Positions 12,001 through 21,755 are shown, numbered from the stretch's first letter. The stretch: 64,000 nt of DNA from Furcasterigmium furcatum (GCA_001599815.1 BCIA01000005.1:4348472-4412471), one strand, 5' to 3'. The notes: generated from the sequence alone by a model not told the origin. Made by a program: numbers and translations.

Positions 12001-15000
12001 TCAGGGCCTATGTTCAGGGTGATAGGATCCAGCAGTGACCCGACGTTCGGGACCGTGTACGAGCCAAAGCTCTTGAACCGGATGCAGTCTCTGGGTGGCA
12101 CCGTCTCGAAGTTCGCATCGAGCTCGAACCACTCGTCGAAGAGCTTTCCGCGCGCCTCGATCTCTCGAGTCTCGGTGCGTGAGCCGTCGTCTCCGGCGAG
12201 CAGCGACAGCCCGGCCGTCAGGTACGCGAGGACCACGGTCTTCACTACGCTCCTGACGTCCGTTACCTGGACATTCACCGTCTTGGTGATGATCGGTAGG
12301 GAGAGGATGAAGTCGTATCGGGTCCGGGGGCGCGGGATACTGGTGTTGAGGACCAGTTCCCCCTCGATCCAGCGGATGGGATCCTGGTCGAACGTGGTGT
12401 CGGGGTAGTCCACCTGAGACCAGTTGGTCTTGACGCGCTCGAGGGCATCGAATGCCGGGAGGAGAGGGTGCTGCGGCCGCGAATGGAAGAAGGTGTACGG
12501 CTTCAGATACGTGTTGGAGGGGAGGGCACGCAGCCGCGGCGCCAGGACGTCGCGCCACTTGGGAATGTTCTCAGCTGAGAACTTTGTCATGAGCAGTGGC
12601 ACGAACAAACACTCCTGCACGTCCACCAGCTCCTGGAAGACGGCAAAGTGGCGGAGGACCTCGAAATACATCATGGTCATCGAGTGACAGTGGTTGTGGT
12701 TCGCGACGACGTCCGTCTCGGCACGATATTGCTGGCCCTCCCGAACCGCCGTCACGACGGAGGCGTTCAACTTGCGGTGGCTGTCTGCACTCTGCATGAC
12801 GCCCTGGCGAAGGACTTCGGAGAAGAACTGCGACAAGTCCCTCTTCCCGCTCTGCGAAGCCGACGCGTTCGACCTGCTGTAACCGCCCGCCACACCGAGC
12901 GAGCCGCCCACCATGCCGCCATAGCTGCCCGCCACCCCGAGCCCGGCGCTGACGCCTTCGTTAGATGCGGAGCTCCATCCTGCGAGCGTCTCCCCGAGAC
13001 TGCCGGCGATCTGATCTACAATGGTTCGTTCGCTCACGAGATTGCTGGCCAGGGACTCCGCCTGACTGGTGGTTTGAGTCTCGGTTCCCACCAGGTCGTG
13101 GCTCGCGTCCATCACGGCGATGTGCTTCTTCTGGCCCGGGCCCAGAGGCAGAGAGTACAGCAGGTCTCCCAGCGAGTAGCCGTCGGCACGGAACTCGGCC
13201 CGGAAATGCAGCACGTGCCCCGTGGCAACGGTGACGGCCTGGTAGAGGGAGGCGTCGGCGGGAGAATCTGGAACGTCCTGCCAGAGGATGGGGTTGTCCA
13301 GGTCGACTGCCCTGCGCGTCACCTTGCCGTGGCCTGTGACAGTGAAAACTCGTCGCCCGCTGGCATCGGTGCCGGAGGACAGAGTGTAGTTGGCCACGTC
13401 GGGGTCGCTCGTGCGTACCAGCGCCGTATACGAGTATTCGCGGAGAAGGCGGTTTGGGGTCTTGAGGTTGAGACAACTGCCGCCCACGTCCTGGGTGTAC
13501 TGGTCCGACTGAATGAGGTCTTCTTGCGTCGGCAGTCGTCCGGCGGTATGTTGCGGCGCGCAGCTGCAGTCACCCGTATTCTTGCTTCCGCTGCTCGTGC
13601 CCTCGTCACCGGTCGTGAGCAAGATGATGATGAAGTTTGTCGATATGGACTGATCGCCCCGCGTGGGATTCATGGCCACTGGCGTCGGCGTGAAGGAATC
13701 GAGCGACGATATTGCCTGAGCCGCGACGAACGGTCCAAACGGGTACGACAGCGTGAAGTTGCCCGCTTGGTCAGACTCGCCACTCGCGACGGCGACCCAG
13801 TCATCAGCGTCTTCCTTCTTGGCCTGGACGACCACGACGCCTTGCAGCCCCCCGCAACGCTTGACAAGAGAGACGACCTTACCCCGGAGTTTGAGGCTCG
13901 GTCGCACCGAGCCCGTACCAGCGGGATCATTCAACAGACCTGGGGATTTCCAGTCCACAATTATCTCGAGAGTCTGAAGTGCTGGGTCGGTGGCCCGGAG
14001 CTCAGTCGCCCAAAGCTGTGATCCGTCAAAGCCTTTGACTCTCACCGTGACAGGACCGTTGACATGGCTCTGAACGACGTGAGACTCGGGAAAATAGAAG
14101 TTGACGGAATCACCGGAGACCTTGCTAGGATCCCACCCGTAACGGCGGACATTTCTTTTCGCGGCCTCCTTGGTGGTACCGGTAGTGAACTCAGAGCTGA
14201 GGTGGTACAGCGCGAAGTCGTTGGAAGTGAGCGCAGGCTTGTTCCTGACACGGAGCTTGCCTGCAATGGTGAGCAGCCTGACACACGGCATCTTCAGGGT
14301 GAAGTCAAAGAGGGCAGAGAAGTTCTTGGCCACGTGGGCATAGACGTCTGTCCGCGTCGACAGGTCAAAGGCCTTTAGGAGAGTCGCGATTTGCTGACGA
14401 GTCGTCGCCTCGCTGTCTGTCGAAAACGACGGGGACGGGCCGCTTAGGTCAACCAGGGCGTTGAGGATGTAGAGAAGAATTGACTCTCTGTTTGTGCCCG
14501 CAAGATTTGGGAATATTTCACCCAGAACCCTGAGATAAGCTGGCTTGTTGACGAGATAAAGGTTTGCGTCAATGATTCCCTCCCATCCGGTCGCTCTGAA
14601 CACGCTGCCGGTGACCAGTCTGGCCTCGAGGTTGGCTGTGATATCGACATCTTTAGCAGTACTCAGCCTGGGCGAATCCGTCGGTGAAGAGGCCATTTCA
14701 GAAGCAACGGCGGAAAGGACCACGGGTGGTGGACGCGCCGTGAGAGCCTTCAAGAAGTACAGCGCGCTCAGCTGATCGCAAGACTGCTCGGCCATATTCC
14801 CGCCATAACTGGCGGAGAAAGACAGGGTGAAATCGGAAAGCCTGGGGCGATTACTGAAACTCTTTCCGAGGACATATCGAAGATGGCCGACGATTGACGT
14901 CCCATAAGCGTTCCCAAATACGTTGGCCGTGGGGATCGAGACGTAGTAACGCTTCTCGGCCAAGTATTGAAGGAATGTAAGTGAGCCTCGACCCGCGAGG

Positions 15001-15185
15001 ACCAGGGGTGCTGTCGCAACATCGCGCTTAACGGCGTCATCAGGAGGTGCGGCCGGTTCAAGCTTGGGATACGTGAGGGCGATATCAACCTGGCCGACCG
15101 GGGGTGACGAACTGCAGTCGTATTGGAAGGTAGATTGTAGGGTCAGCATCTTCAAGTGTAAGTGTGGTTGTGTGAGGAAATTCAT
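9063..15185 (-). CDS. Giant 2040-residue protein with C-terminal papain-like (C70/AvrRpt2-like) protease module
   Basis: One uninterrupted exon of 6.1 kb. The frame opens upstream at a GTG (15221); the first ATG is at 15185, and a second at 15149 is possible. No signal peptide is evident. Seen: a novel N-terminal region (1-430); a beta-rich CnaB/carboxypeptidase-regulatory-like stretch (about 436-498, ending PFGPFVAAQA); a Ser/Gln/Thr-rich helical segment enclosing a Gly-rich hydrophobic run (741-767); a His cluster NHNHCH (829-834); a Lys/Asn/Ser low-complexity linker (about 1321-1366); an Ala/Gln-rich helical part; then a protease module with Cys1638 in LNDCWAVATAMM, GPLW, His1730 in SPHARILVE and Asn1754 in FLNPATG. 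That Q...CW / HA / NP layout fits C70-type papain-like proteases. The last 250 residues are unassigned. The Cys-His-Asn triad appears complete, so activity is plausible. Function unknown; a defence, toxin-like or self-processing role is inference. Confidence 0.8.
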   Translation of the reverse strand: MNFLTQPHLHLKMLTLQSTFQYDCSSSPPVGQVDIALTYPKLEPAAPPDDAVKRDVATAPLVLAGRGSLTFLQYLAEKRYYVSIPTANVFGNAYGTSIVGHLRYVLGKSFSNRPRLSDFTLSFSASYGGNMAEQSCDQLSALYFLKALTARPPPVVLSAVASEMASSPTDSPRLSTAKDVDITANLEARLVTGSVFRATGWEGIIDANLYLVNKPAYLRVLGEIFPNLAGTNRESILLYILNALVDLSGPSPSFSTDSEATTRQQIATLLKAFDLSTRTDVYAHVAKNFSALFDFTLKMPCVRLLTIAGKLRVRNKPALTSNDFALYHLSSEFTTGTTKEAAKRNVRRYGWDPSKVSGDSVNFYFPESHVVQSHVNGPVTVRVKGFDGSQLWATELRATDPALQTLEIIVDWKSPGLLNDPAGTGSVRPSLKLRGKVVSLVKRCGGLQGVVVVQAKKEDADDWVAVASGESDQAGNFTLSYPFGPFVAAQAISSLDSFTPTPVAMNPTRGDQSISTNFIIILLTTGDEGTSSGSKNTGDCSCAPQHTAGRLPTQEDLIQSDQYTQDVGGSCLNLKTPNRLLREYSYTALVRTSDPDVANYTLSSGTDASGRRVFTVTGHGKVTRRAVDLDNPILWQDVPDSPADASLYQAVTVATGHVLHFRAEFRADGYSLGDLLYSLPLGPGQKKHIAVMDASHDLVGTETQTTSQAESLASNLVSERTIVDQIAGSLGETLAGWSSASNEGVSAGLGVAGSYGGMVGGSLGVAGGYSRSNASASQSGKRDLSQFFSEVLRQGVMQSADSHRKLNASVVTAVREGQQYRAETDVVANHNHCHSMTMMYFEVLRHFAVFQELVDVQECLFVPLLMTKFSAENIPKWRDVLAPRLRALPSNTYLKPYTFFHSRPQHPLLPAFDALERVKTNWSQVDYPDTTFDQDPIRWIEGELVLNTSIPRPRTRYDFILSLPIITKTVNVQVTDVRSVVKTVVLAYLTAGLSLLAGDDGSRTETREIEARGKLFDEWFELDANFETVPPRDCIRFKSFGSYTVPNVGSLLDPITLNIGPDDRRMWTFMARALGYAEPSDNEAIRSLLTYYYKGQLLAEWDTIFLSQIAPRVFKAIVGRLVLDVGSLDFTALTNYTGGQRNMRITFSGTSSKRRFEITNMKLSCELTALGSLGTSPIILNIVSLRVAYSTQHYRGLLYSGSVKGDLADGQLINTPESEDEKRNPRKEDVFLTDRLIDHLNYHMEYYNRMLWFSLDAERRFMLLDGFDIETYDKYGAPEGLRSLSSVLKNQLITVAGNALVFPVAPGFRASQALVVRTPRIPRTPAPSNSKKSNKHSNNKNKGKHSNDDESGKQCNEESEAEDDTPPLLDHYRPAITPPPYRISTPTKGVFMEAIMGSCNACEKVQPDSSQDWAKFTTDEPSAIAAINPPVPTVTDWKAAFKDFAPPLVNIQNAPAAPDPGAGLTAAGISQLLGKGDAFRDAMGLSATQASAIQTYLSNQENAKAFAQMAAGMAMQAHNTGNSTKIMDTLRAANETGALSDTEYRKLVKDHLQQQIDGGQSLQVDLDKQRQENQKKPTLADVAASAESKNKAVKAARTDGNGQAETVEVIGAGAPRVVTVAKVEGLVPALRQQKLNDCWAVATAMMIDWKNQASLPIEDTLRIAGEQYVTKYTNDTGLSAEEKGPFIDNMGMTAEPPASYTINTYVDLMQRYGPLWVTTDSAFGLFFSPHARILVEIASDGDPTGENTTFTFLNPATGRREDDSFPDFLLAYERMATHNQGKLYLQIVHFSTEIPSPPAPGREGASPIAAFADWMDLVTFKTPSPIVTGLAARKITVQRIEDAGGDNVNLDYYPVKIEAFPSLNGAVLTPEALVEHIRKNLNRFIDPKLSSFWPLDKMSDDALYNSTAPLGAVMGITINPDNGAVVVGDHGPGYWRFVTVRTPFRQTGSHPVSGTREFGIRSVGGEGGMPGVGVFYTRGADRTTQWPETWLSGTAFSSGKKLWLSLQRKLADWINAEGGKATVMQFIQKEVPWEDIKKAI

Positions 15186-16959
15186 GGCCTCCGAGCACCT
15201 CAAGCTCAGGAGACGGACCACGTGCGGCTGCCGTCAGTCTTATACTAGTAGTAGTACCTGCTTCTACGTCCGACTGGATGACTGCCCTGCTAGCTGAAAT
15301 CCCGGCTGGTTCTGGCTTCCTCCGTATCTTTTCTGCACTCGTGATGAGTGCGGCTGGAATGCCGCAGCCCTACGCATTGCTGTATCCCCTGCCATGTCAC
15401 GCCACGCATGTCAGGCGAACCCCATGAGAGCGAATCGGCTCCCTCGTCCGCACAACCCGCCTTTCAGCTTCGGTGAAGAACACGCTCTCGGTGTCCATGT
15501 CTCAGAAGATGGCCGTTCGAGGGGGCTCTCCGCATACTGCAGAAGGGCGCGCCATGGATATCAAGGTTGTGTAGCAGGTCGGGCATCAAAAGCTAAAGTC
15601 CGCGTCGCCCACACGTGTAGATCACAGGCAGAGGCTGAAAAGAAGCCAGTTAGTCACTAAAGACGCCGAAAACGGTCGGACGCAATCACATTTAAATGGC
15701 TTGACAGATTACTGACGACTCCAAGCAAAAGTCCTCAGCGGTTGACATAATGTGAAAGTGTCGTGGCATGTGATTGTACCCTTGCCGGTGGAGTAGTAGA
15801 CGAGTTGAGCCGCCAAATGAGCGGCCCCGCATATAAACTTCTTTCTCAACGTGAACAGCCCTCACCGACGCGACACACCATACAGAAGTGCCTTCTCGTC
15901 CCCAAATCGAGCATCGGGCTCCGCCTGGCAATTCATAGTTCAGCTGGGACTCCTCTTTGTATCGTATTCAAAGAACACCACACCCTCAAGACGATACGCT
16001 AACGCATCTGACAAAGGGCAACACCGCACTACCCATCAGCCTCACTATCCCTGGCCCTGGTTATGCTGGCAACGTTTGAATCGGCGCTTTCTTCCCTAAA
16101 CAGGTCCTTGACCGAGCTTCACTTGTGCCATCGCCGCCTGGCACTACCCAGAGTAGCCAGCCATCAAAGTCGACTAACATCTTCTGGGTACTCAGTTCTA
16201 ATCGTTCTCACATCTGTGGGGCCATTAGTGTTCCCGTTGCATCCATGAAGGTGAGACACTTCGGTCAGTATCGGCCTTCCAGGCGCGGCCGCGTCGCTCT
16301 TATATCGGTTTAGACTTCAACCGTATTATTCTTTTCGTGTAGTAGAGGCAGCATCTTTCTTATATAGGTGTCGTCGACTATCTTAACAGCAGAGAATATG
16401 AAGTTCTTCTGACGGTCGCGATGTTTATTATTATCACTGGCTACCCTCTATAACTTAGACGCAACACAACGGGAGCACATGCTATCACTTCTCCGTGAAC
16501 CCCTATCGCTCAACGAGACCGCGCTGGTGCAAATAGGTGTAAGCACATTAAATCCAACGTCTGCTTTGCTCAACGCTTTCAACACCAGACCACCGCAGGT
16601 TCACCCCACAACATACTTGTTCACTCTTGGTCATCGGGGAAGCCGCCTTACGGGAGATTAGGGAGGCACAGGCCTGCAAACCACTAGAATCAGGGGAAGA
16701 TATAAGCAGCCGTGAGGTCTAGGTGTTGATGACGCGGCTCTAGGTTGTTATATTATGCTGCGTTCGCTAGTGCTATAGGCTGAACCTATAAGTGGTGACG
16801 GCTGTCTGAAGCTGTTTCTATTCCGGCGTTAGGAATATATTAATCCCAAGATCTTATAAATCCCGTAGCCCCTTATAAGCAAGGGGGTAGCTCCTTTACA
16901 GAGTTTTTACTTCCCTTTTTTTAATATAGAAGATACATAATCTATCGCCTCCTTCTTGG
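15186..16959. other. Gene-free, TA-rich region with possible repeat relics
   Basis: This 1.77-kb stretch contains the giant gene's promoter at its left end. From about 16300 on, sequence rich in TATA/TTATA and stops looks unlike the flanking GC-rich coding DNA. A small hairpin (CCCCTT/AAGGGG, about 16870-16888) is visible. No intact ORF has recognisable protein sense. The base bias would fit an old repeat altered by repeat-induced point mutation, but this is inference. Confidence 0.4.
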
Positions 16960-17515
16960 TATCCTTAAGGACCAGCCGTTAATAAATAGTAATAACTAGG
17001 TATTCCGCCCTTTATTATTAGGTAGTTAGTATCTTGGTACCCCCAGAGGGTGACAACACTACTTCCCCCTTTGAGCAGCGTCTCACTGCTATCTGAGACG
17101 GCCATGACGTCGACATCGTTCAAGGCCGTATTGTCAATGACGATGTTCAGGAACAGCGTGGAATGGGTGTTGGTCAACACTCCGACCGGCACGTTGATGA
17201 TAGTCGAGTCGATAGTGGACACGGACCCGATGCCCTGGCCGTCGATGCCGCCGCGGCCGCTAATACTGAACGATGCTGCCGCCATCGACGGTGATCTTGT
17301 GCCAGTTGAAACCCCAGTCCCACACCATCTGGAAGAGCAGGTTCTGTAGACTGCAGGCCTGGCTGACCTGCTAGTAAATGCCCGCGGGGATGAGGGCCTG
17401 GCTGTTGTCATCCGTCCGAGAGGGCATATTTGTCATGTCAAACACAAAGTTGCGAATTTGGCGGAAGGACTGGTTCTGGTTGATGTACCTGGTTGACGCC
17501 CTACGCTCTCCTCTC
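16960..17515 (-). pseudogene. Decayed GH55 beta-1,3-glucanase fragment
   Basis: The minus strand from about 17515 reads TRYINQNQSFRQIRNFVFDM, followed by QVSQACSLQNLLFQMVWDWG, then in another frame SVSTIDSTIINVPVGVLTNT and LLKGGSSVVTLWGY. This order matches the exo-beta-1,3-glucanase/GH55 double beta-helix. It is broken: an in-frame TAG at 17373-17371 stands where the family has Trp before Gln-Val, a second TAG lies at 17262-17260, the frame shifts near 17255, and both ends are missing, the 3' end dissolving into TA-rich DNA. TGG to TAG changes fit repeat-induced point mutation. No functional enzyme can be made. Confidence 0.75.
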
Positions 17516-17535
17516 TCGTGGTCCCGTATAACTAA

Positions 17536-17966
17536 CCAGTGGGCGTCTCGTCCCAGGTGCCGGGAGCTACCCCCCAGGACCTTGACCTGCGCGAGGTTGT
17601 CTTCGTCGCCCAGTACCTCCGCGCATATCAGGAGCAGGTCATCTCGCAGGACGGCTCGCCCTTCTGGAAGCGCCGCTTTCTGAGTCCGACCACTGTGGCG
17701 AGTGACAGGTCACCAGCAGGGGGCGCACTTGGGTCATGGCCAAGCTCGTCGGCCAGGAACAGGCCGGTGTGCTCGTCTCTGATATCGCCGCCACCGTCGA
17801 CGGCATTGGCCTGGACGATCCGTCGCGCGCTCTAATCAACTGCGGCACTGCCGGTGGCCAGATGGGCACCATTGTCGACGAATCCAGCATGTTTTACAGG
17901 ACCCAGATGTTCGAGGGTTTCACCAGCAAGGGCATCGTCATCAAGCTTGTCAAGAGCCACATGTAA
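17536..17966 (+). pseudogene. Broken coding fragment of unknown family
   Basis: Two adjoining frames look like real protein. 17536-17695 reads VPGATPQDLDLREVVFVAQY then ISQDGSPFWKRRF. 17736-17966 reads LVGQEQAGVLVSDIAATVDG then GQMGTIVDESSMFYRTQMFE, ending IKLVKSHM before a stop. They are out of frame with each other and no intron of normal size can join them, so a frameshift or deletion is likely. The composition is coding-like and contrasts with the TA-rich flank. I do not recognise the family. It lies head-to-head with the GH55 fragment. Confidence 0.45.
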
Positions 17967-18140
17967 AGAAGCGCGAGTAAGGACCGGGAGATGCCTTGCG
18001 CCGAACGTCCTCGTCTTTCCCGTGAGGCCTCTCCTACACACCTCTCCATACATGTATGTGGTCTTGTCGACTCGGTCCATACCCATGCATCCCTACCTAT
18101 ACCTATAATGACACAGCCAAGTCAATAAATATGATGGGCA

Positions 18141-19409
18141 TCACTCTCCCCTTTTCGAGAGGGGAAGCAAGTATTTCGTGCAGGGCACGCAGTCGCTATC
18201 AGGCGGCGGCGCAACCGTGAGCCAAACCGTCGCAAACTCGGGCAGTTGACTTTTCAGTATCTCGACGCGGGGCCTGTCCCAAAAGACAAACCCCATCCAG
18301 CGCCACTCGTCAAGCTTCTTCCACATCCATTCACGCTGGCGTTCAGTCGGGTCGTCCAACACCTCCCGGCGCGCATTGTAGCCCCAGCGCTGACAGTCAG
18401 TTCCGTTATGCCCGTCCACCCACGCGAAGGGCGCTGTAGAGTCGTCGTGGTCGGAGTTCTGGGTGAACACAAGATGTCGCGCTGCGTCTTCTCTTCCGTA
18501 GAGCTCGTCGCGAAGCAATCGGCGCTCCTCGGAGGTGTCAATGTCATAGCATCTCGGCTGGTACGGCAGTGGGCCGGCGTCAAGAACTCGGAAAAGTGCA
18601 TAAGGGCACATTTGCCTTTTTCTGGACACCATATCTCTCTGAGCAGCCCGTAGTCGCCCACTACGAGTGGCAGCCTTCGCAGGGACCTCGAGGAGCTTCC
18701 GATGCAGCACGCCGAGATCACATCGGGCCGCACGTCGTTCCCGATCCTTCGGCGTGATCTGACCCATCGACACCATACCCTGGTCCGGGAGATGAAATGT
18801 TGCGGCCTCCACCATGGTGGAAACAAAGTGGCTGACGTCGGCCAGCTGCTGTATTTGCCACGGCGCAAAGAGCGTGTACAGCCTGTCGGCGGCACTCTGG
18901 CCATGAGACTCTATCCGTGCCAGGATCTGGTGGCGTATCAGGGCCCTGGCGAGCCCCCGACGTTCGCTGGCCGTCAACGGGCCGGCTGCATCAGGGTATA
19001 TGGCGTGAAGCTCCGGGAGCTTGGACGCAGCGTACTCGTCGATGAGAAACTGCACAATGCGATTCAAGGAGACGAGCTGAGAAATGCTCTCGATAGGGAC
19101 CTCGTCTGTCGCCGGTCTGGGTCCGGGGGCCAGCAGCTGCGCTTCATATCGTTGAATCGCGTGCTCGATCAAATCGGAATTGCTCATCTCCTCAGGGAAG
19201 TACAGGATGGCGGCGATGGCATCCCGCACCGCCGGCCCGAGATCCTTGGGCACCATGTTCAAAAGGAGGCTTCGTTTGGCAGATAGAAAAACCTCGTAGA
19301 CCTTGTGAGAGATGCAGATGAACGAGGGCAGGTTGTTCGTGGAGACTACGGCCGACATGATCGCCGTGAGCACTTCGGGGGGCAGTGACTCGAGACGTGG
19401 TTTCTCCAT
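18141..19409 (-). CDS. F-box-like protein, 422 residues
   Basis: Single exon with a true ATG at 19409. The N-terminus LESLPPEVLTAIMSAVVSTN followed by LPSFICISHKVYEVFLSAKR is a divergent F-box of the kind common in expanded fungal families (Leu-Pro-Pro-Glu-Val start, then a short helix with Ser/Cys in place of the usual Cys-Lys). The rest is helical with a Trp-rich C-terminal part (DEWRWMGFVFWDRPRVEILK) and an acidic/His patch (QNSDHDDSTAPFAWVDGHNG). No known repeat domain was seen. An SCF adaptor role follows from the F-box only. A GAT microsatellite lies just upstream at 19426-19445, probably in the 5' leader. Confidence 0.65.
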   Translation of the reverse strand: MEKPRLESLPPEVLTAIMSAVVSTNNLPSFICISHKVYEVFLSAKRSLLLNMVPKDLGPAVRDAIAAILYFPEEMSNSDLIEHAIQRYEAQLLAPGPRPATDEVPIESISQLVSLNRIVQFLIDEYAASKLPELHAIYPDAAGPLTASERRGLARALIRHQILARIESHGQSAADRLYTLFAPWQIQQLADVSHFVSTMVEAATFHLPDQGMVSMGQITPKDRERRAARCDLGVLHRKLLEVPAKAATRSGRLRAAQRDMVSRKRQMCPYALFRVLDAGPLPYQPRCYDIDTSEERRLLRDELYGREDAARHLVFTQNSDHDDSTAPFAWVDGHNGTDCQRWGYNARREVLDDPTERQREWMWKKLDEWRWMGFVFWDRPRVEILKSQLPEFATVWLTVAPPPDSDCVPCTKYLLPLSKRGE

Positions 19410-20224
19410 TGAAACTCTGGTTTTCGATGATGATGATGATGATGAGGGTTGAGATGGAGCTGGGAGAAAAGTCCAGCAGCGGCACGGTTCGCATCAACGC
19501 TCTTAAGTAGAGTCCATGTGAAGGGTGGAAGAGAGGCCAAAAATGCAACCAGTACGAATAAGTTCGAGGACTGGGCTTATAGAGAGTCCGATATGCCCAA
19601 TTTATGCGATTATTTGAGCCAATGCAGCATTAGTAGTATTCACAGACTGTCAGGACTCTCGATAAAGTCGAGATACTACTTACAAAGGTGACTCGGCACT
19701 CCGTTCTTTGGACAGGGTGAGATGCGATCAAAACCCGAATGCAAAGTGGTGCATCCATCGCCAAGATCAAGTGACCTGGATGAGGCGAAACTATAGCAGC
19801 CTCCATCTGATAGACCCGTTGCACTGGCTCAGCCAGCTCGGGTCCAAGTGATTCAACCTAGAAATGCTTAGCTAATAGGGGAATCAATCAGGAAAACAAA
19901 CGTCCAGTATTCGCTGATAATGTTTACGTATTTGGGTGCGCCATCTCCACGTTTGTTATCCACACTTTCTCTCGGCAGCTTGGCTCGTTCTAGAAGGCGA
20001 CAACGATTAGTGGCCCGAGTCCCAACGGCGGCAGCGGGGCGTGGCCGAAGAGTGCCGCACTCCGAACCAGCCCCTTGCGACCCGACCGGACATCGCCGAC
20101 GCTGGCGACCACATCTCTTCCTGATAACGACAACGTGCTTCATCTTGCTTCGACACTCATAGAACGTTGGCTTGAGACGACTCACCTTTCTCATTAGAAT
20201 TGTTTCTTGCATTCTTATCTCGTC
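19410..20224. promoter_or_regulatory. Divergent promoter: F-box gene / nucleoside hydrolase
   Basis: An 815-bp gap between divergent starts. It includes the (GAT)n run at 19426-19445. The AT-rich middle and CG-rich right half show no coding sense. Confidence 0.4.
19426..19445. repeat. (GAT)n microsatellite
   Basis: About six and a half perfect GAT units immediately upstream of the F-box gene start at 19409. Confidence 0.9.
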
Positions 20225-21493
20225 ATGTCTGATTCAACCACTCCCAAGGTTCCCGTGTGGCTCGACTGCGATCCGGGCCACGATGTAAGCACCCGGCGAC
20301 CTCCTCATCTCATCTTCACGACCCGATGCTAACTCACTCACCAGGACACCTTCGCCATTCTCATGGCCGCTTACCACCCCGGCATCCAGCTGCTTGGCGT
20401 CTCAACCGTCTTCGGCAACGCCCCCCTGGAGTGAGTCTGCCTCCATGATCCACGGACCTCCCGACTGACCATCCCCAGCAAAACCACCCTCAACGCCGCC
20501 TCCATCCTCACATCCATCGGCAAGCATGACGAGATCCCCGTCTACGCCGGCGCATCCCACGCCCTCGAGCGGCCCCCGATGCACCACCCCACAGACATCC
20601 ACGGCGAGTCCGGCCTCGACGGCACCGACCTGCTCCCCCAGCCCCTGAAGGCCCCCAACACCACCGACGACGCCGTCGAGGCCATGGCCGCCGCCCTCCG
20701 CGCCCAGGCCCCCGGCACCGCCTTCCTCGTCGCCACCGGCTCCTTCACAAACGCCGCCGCCCTCTTCCAGCGCCACCCCGACCTCGTCGCCCACGTCAAG
20801 GGCCTCACCCTCATGGGCGGCGCCTTCGGCGGCGGCTTCACCGCCTGCCCCATGGGCAAGGTCGGCAACGTCGAGCGCGTCGGCAACTACACCCCCTGGG
20901 CCGAGTTCAACATCATCGCCGACCCCGAGGCCGCCGCCTCCATCTTCTCCACCCGCGCCCTCGCCGCAAAGACGACCCTCGCCCCCCTCGACCTCACCCA
21001 CCAGGTCCTCGCCGTCGAGGAGGTCCGCGACCTCCTCCTCTTCGGCCCCGAGGGCGCCCTCGTTCGCGAAAAGTTCCACGGCCGCGGCAAGACCACCCTG
21101 CGCCAGATGCTCGTCGAGCTGCTCATGTTCTTCGCCAAGACCTACGCCGACGTCTTCGGCATCACCGCCGGCCCGCCGCTGCACGACCCCCTCGCCGTCG
21201 CCATGGTGCTCATCGGCACGCCGTGGGAGATCGCCTTCCACGACTTCGACAACTCGGCCGACGCGACGGGGTTCAAGTACCACGAGCGCTTCGACGTGGA
21301 CGTCGTCACCGAGGGGTCGTACGAGGACGCCGTCGCGGGCAGGACGGAGACGGGGCGCACGACGCTCACGAAGCTGGGGCCCGGGCAGGAGGGCGTGAGG
21401 ATACCGAGGGGGATGGACATTGACAAGTTCTGGAAGGTCATGGAGGAGTGCATCTCGCGGGCGGACGAGGCCAACGCGAAGCTGGCGAACTGA
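20225..21493 (+). CDS. Inosine-uridine nucleoside N-ribohydrolase
   Basis: Exons 20225-20284, 20345-20430 and 20479-21493 (introns 60 and 48 bp) give 386 residues. The Ca2+-binding signature DCDPGHDD is split by intron 1 exactly between the two last Asp residues, which supports the model. Further family marks are GVSTVFGNAP, GDIHGESGLDG-like HGESGLDGTDLLP, VATGSFTNAAAL, LTLMGGAF, WAEFNIIADPEAA and LHDPLAVA near the C-terminus. The enzyme cleaves the N-glycosidic bond of uridine or related nucleosides in salvage; the yeast relative is Urh1. It has no targeting signal and is probably cytosolic. Strong C-ending codon use marks high GC3. Confidence 0.93.
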
Positions 21494-21755
21494 AGCCGTG
21501 GAAGTAAAAGTGGTGAATAGATGAGATGCATTCGGTGCTCATATTGAACTGGGTATCTCTTTGCCCCTTTCCCGTTTCGACCACGTGGAATATTCCTCGC
21601 ATCCAGTGAACACGACAGAGGCGCTCTGCACCATATTCTCGTGACTGTACTCTTCGTTCCATTATGCATCTCTATTCTGTAGTATACAATGCTAGTCTAA
21701 CACGGCCACGCGGCCTGGTTGGTGTCTATCGTTGAGATGGCACTCCATATATCCC

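Noticed and set aside
9336..14021. Long plus-strand ORFs (552, 321 and 457 codons) opposite the giant gene
   Set aside because: They are antisense to a coherent protein, rich in Arg/Val/Gly from GC-biased codons, and have no domain.
15186..15221. Start of the giant protein at 15221
   Set aside because: That codon is GTG; the first ATG in frame is at 15185.
20402..21283. 293-codon minus ORF opposite the nucleoside hydrolase
   Set aside because: Gly/Glu/Val low-complexity antisense of high-GC3 codons; the plus strand has full family motifs.
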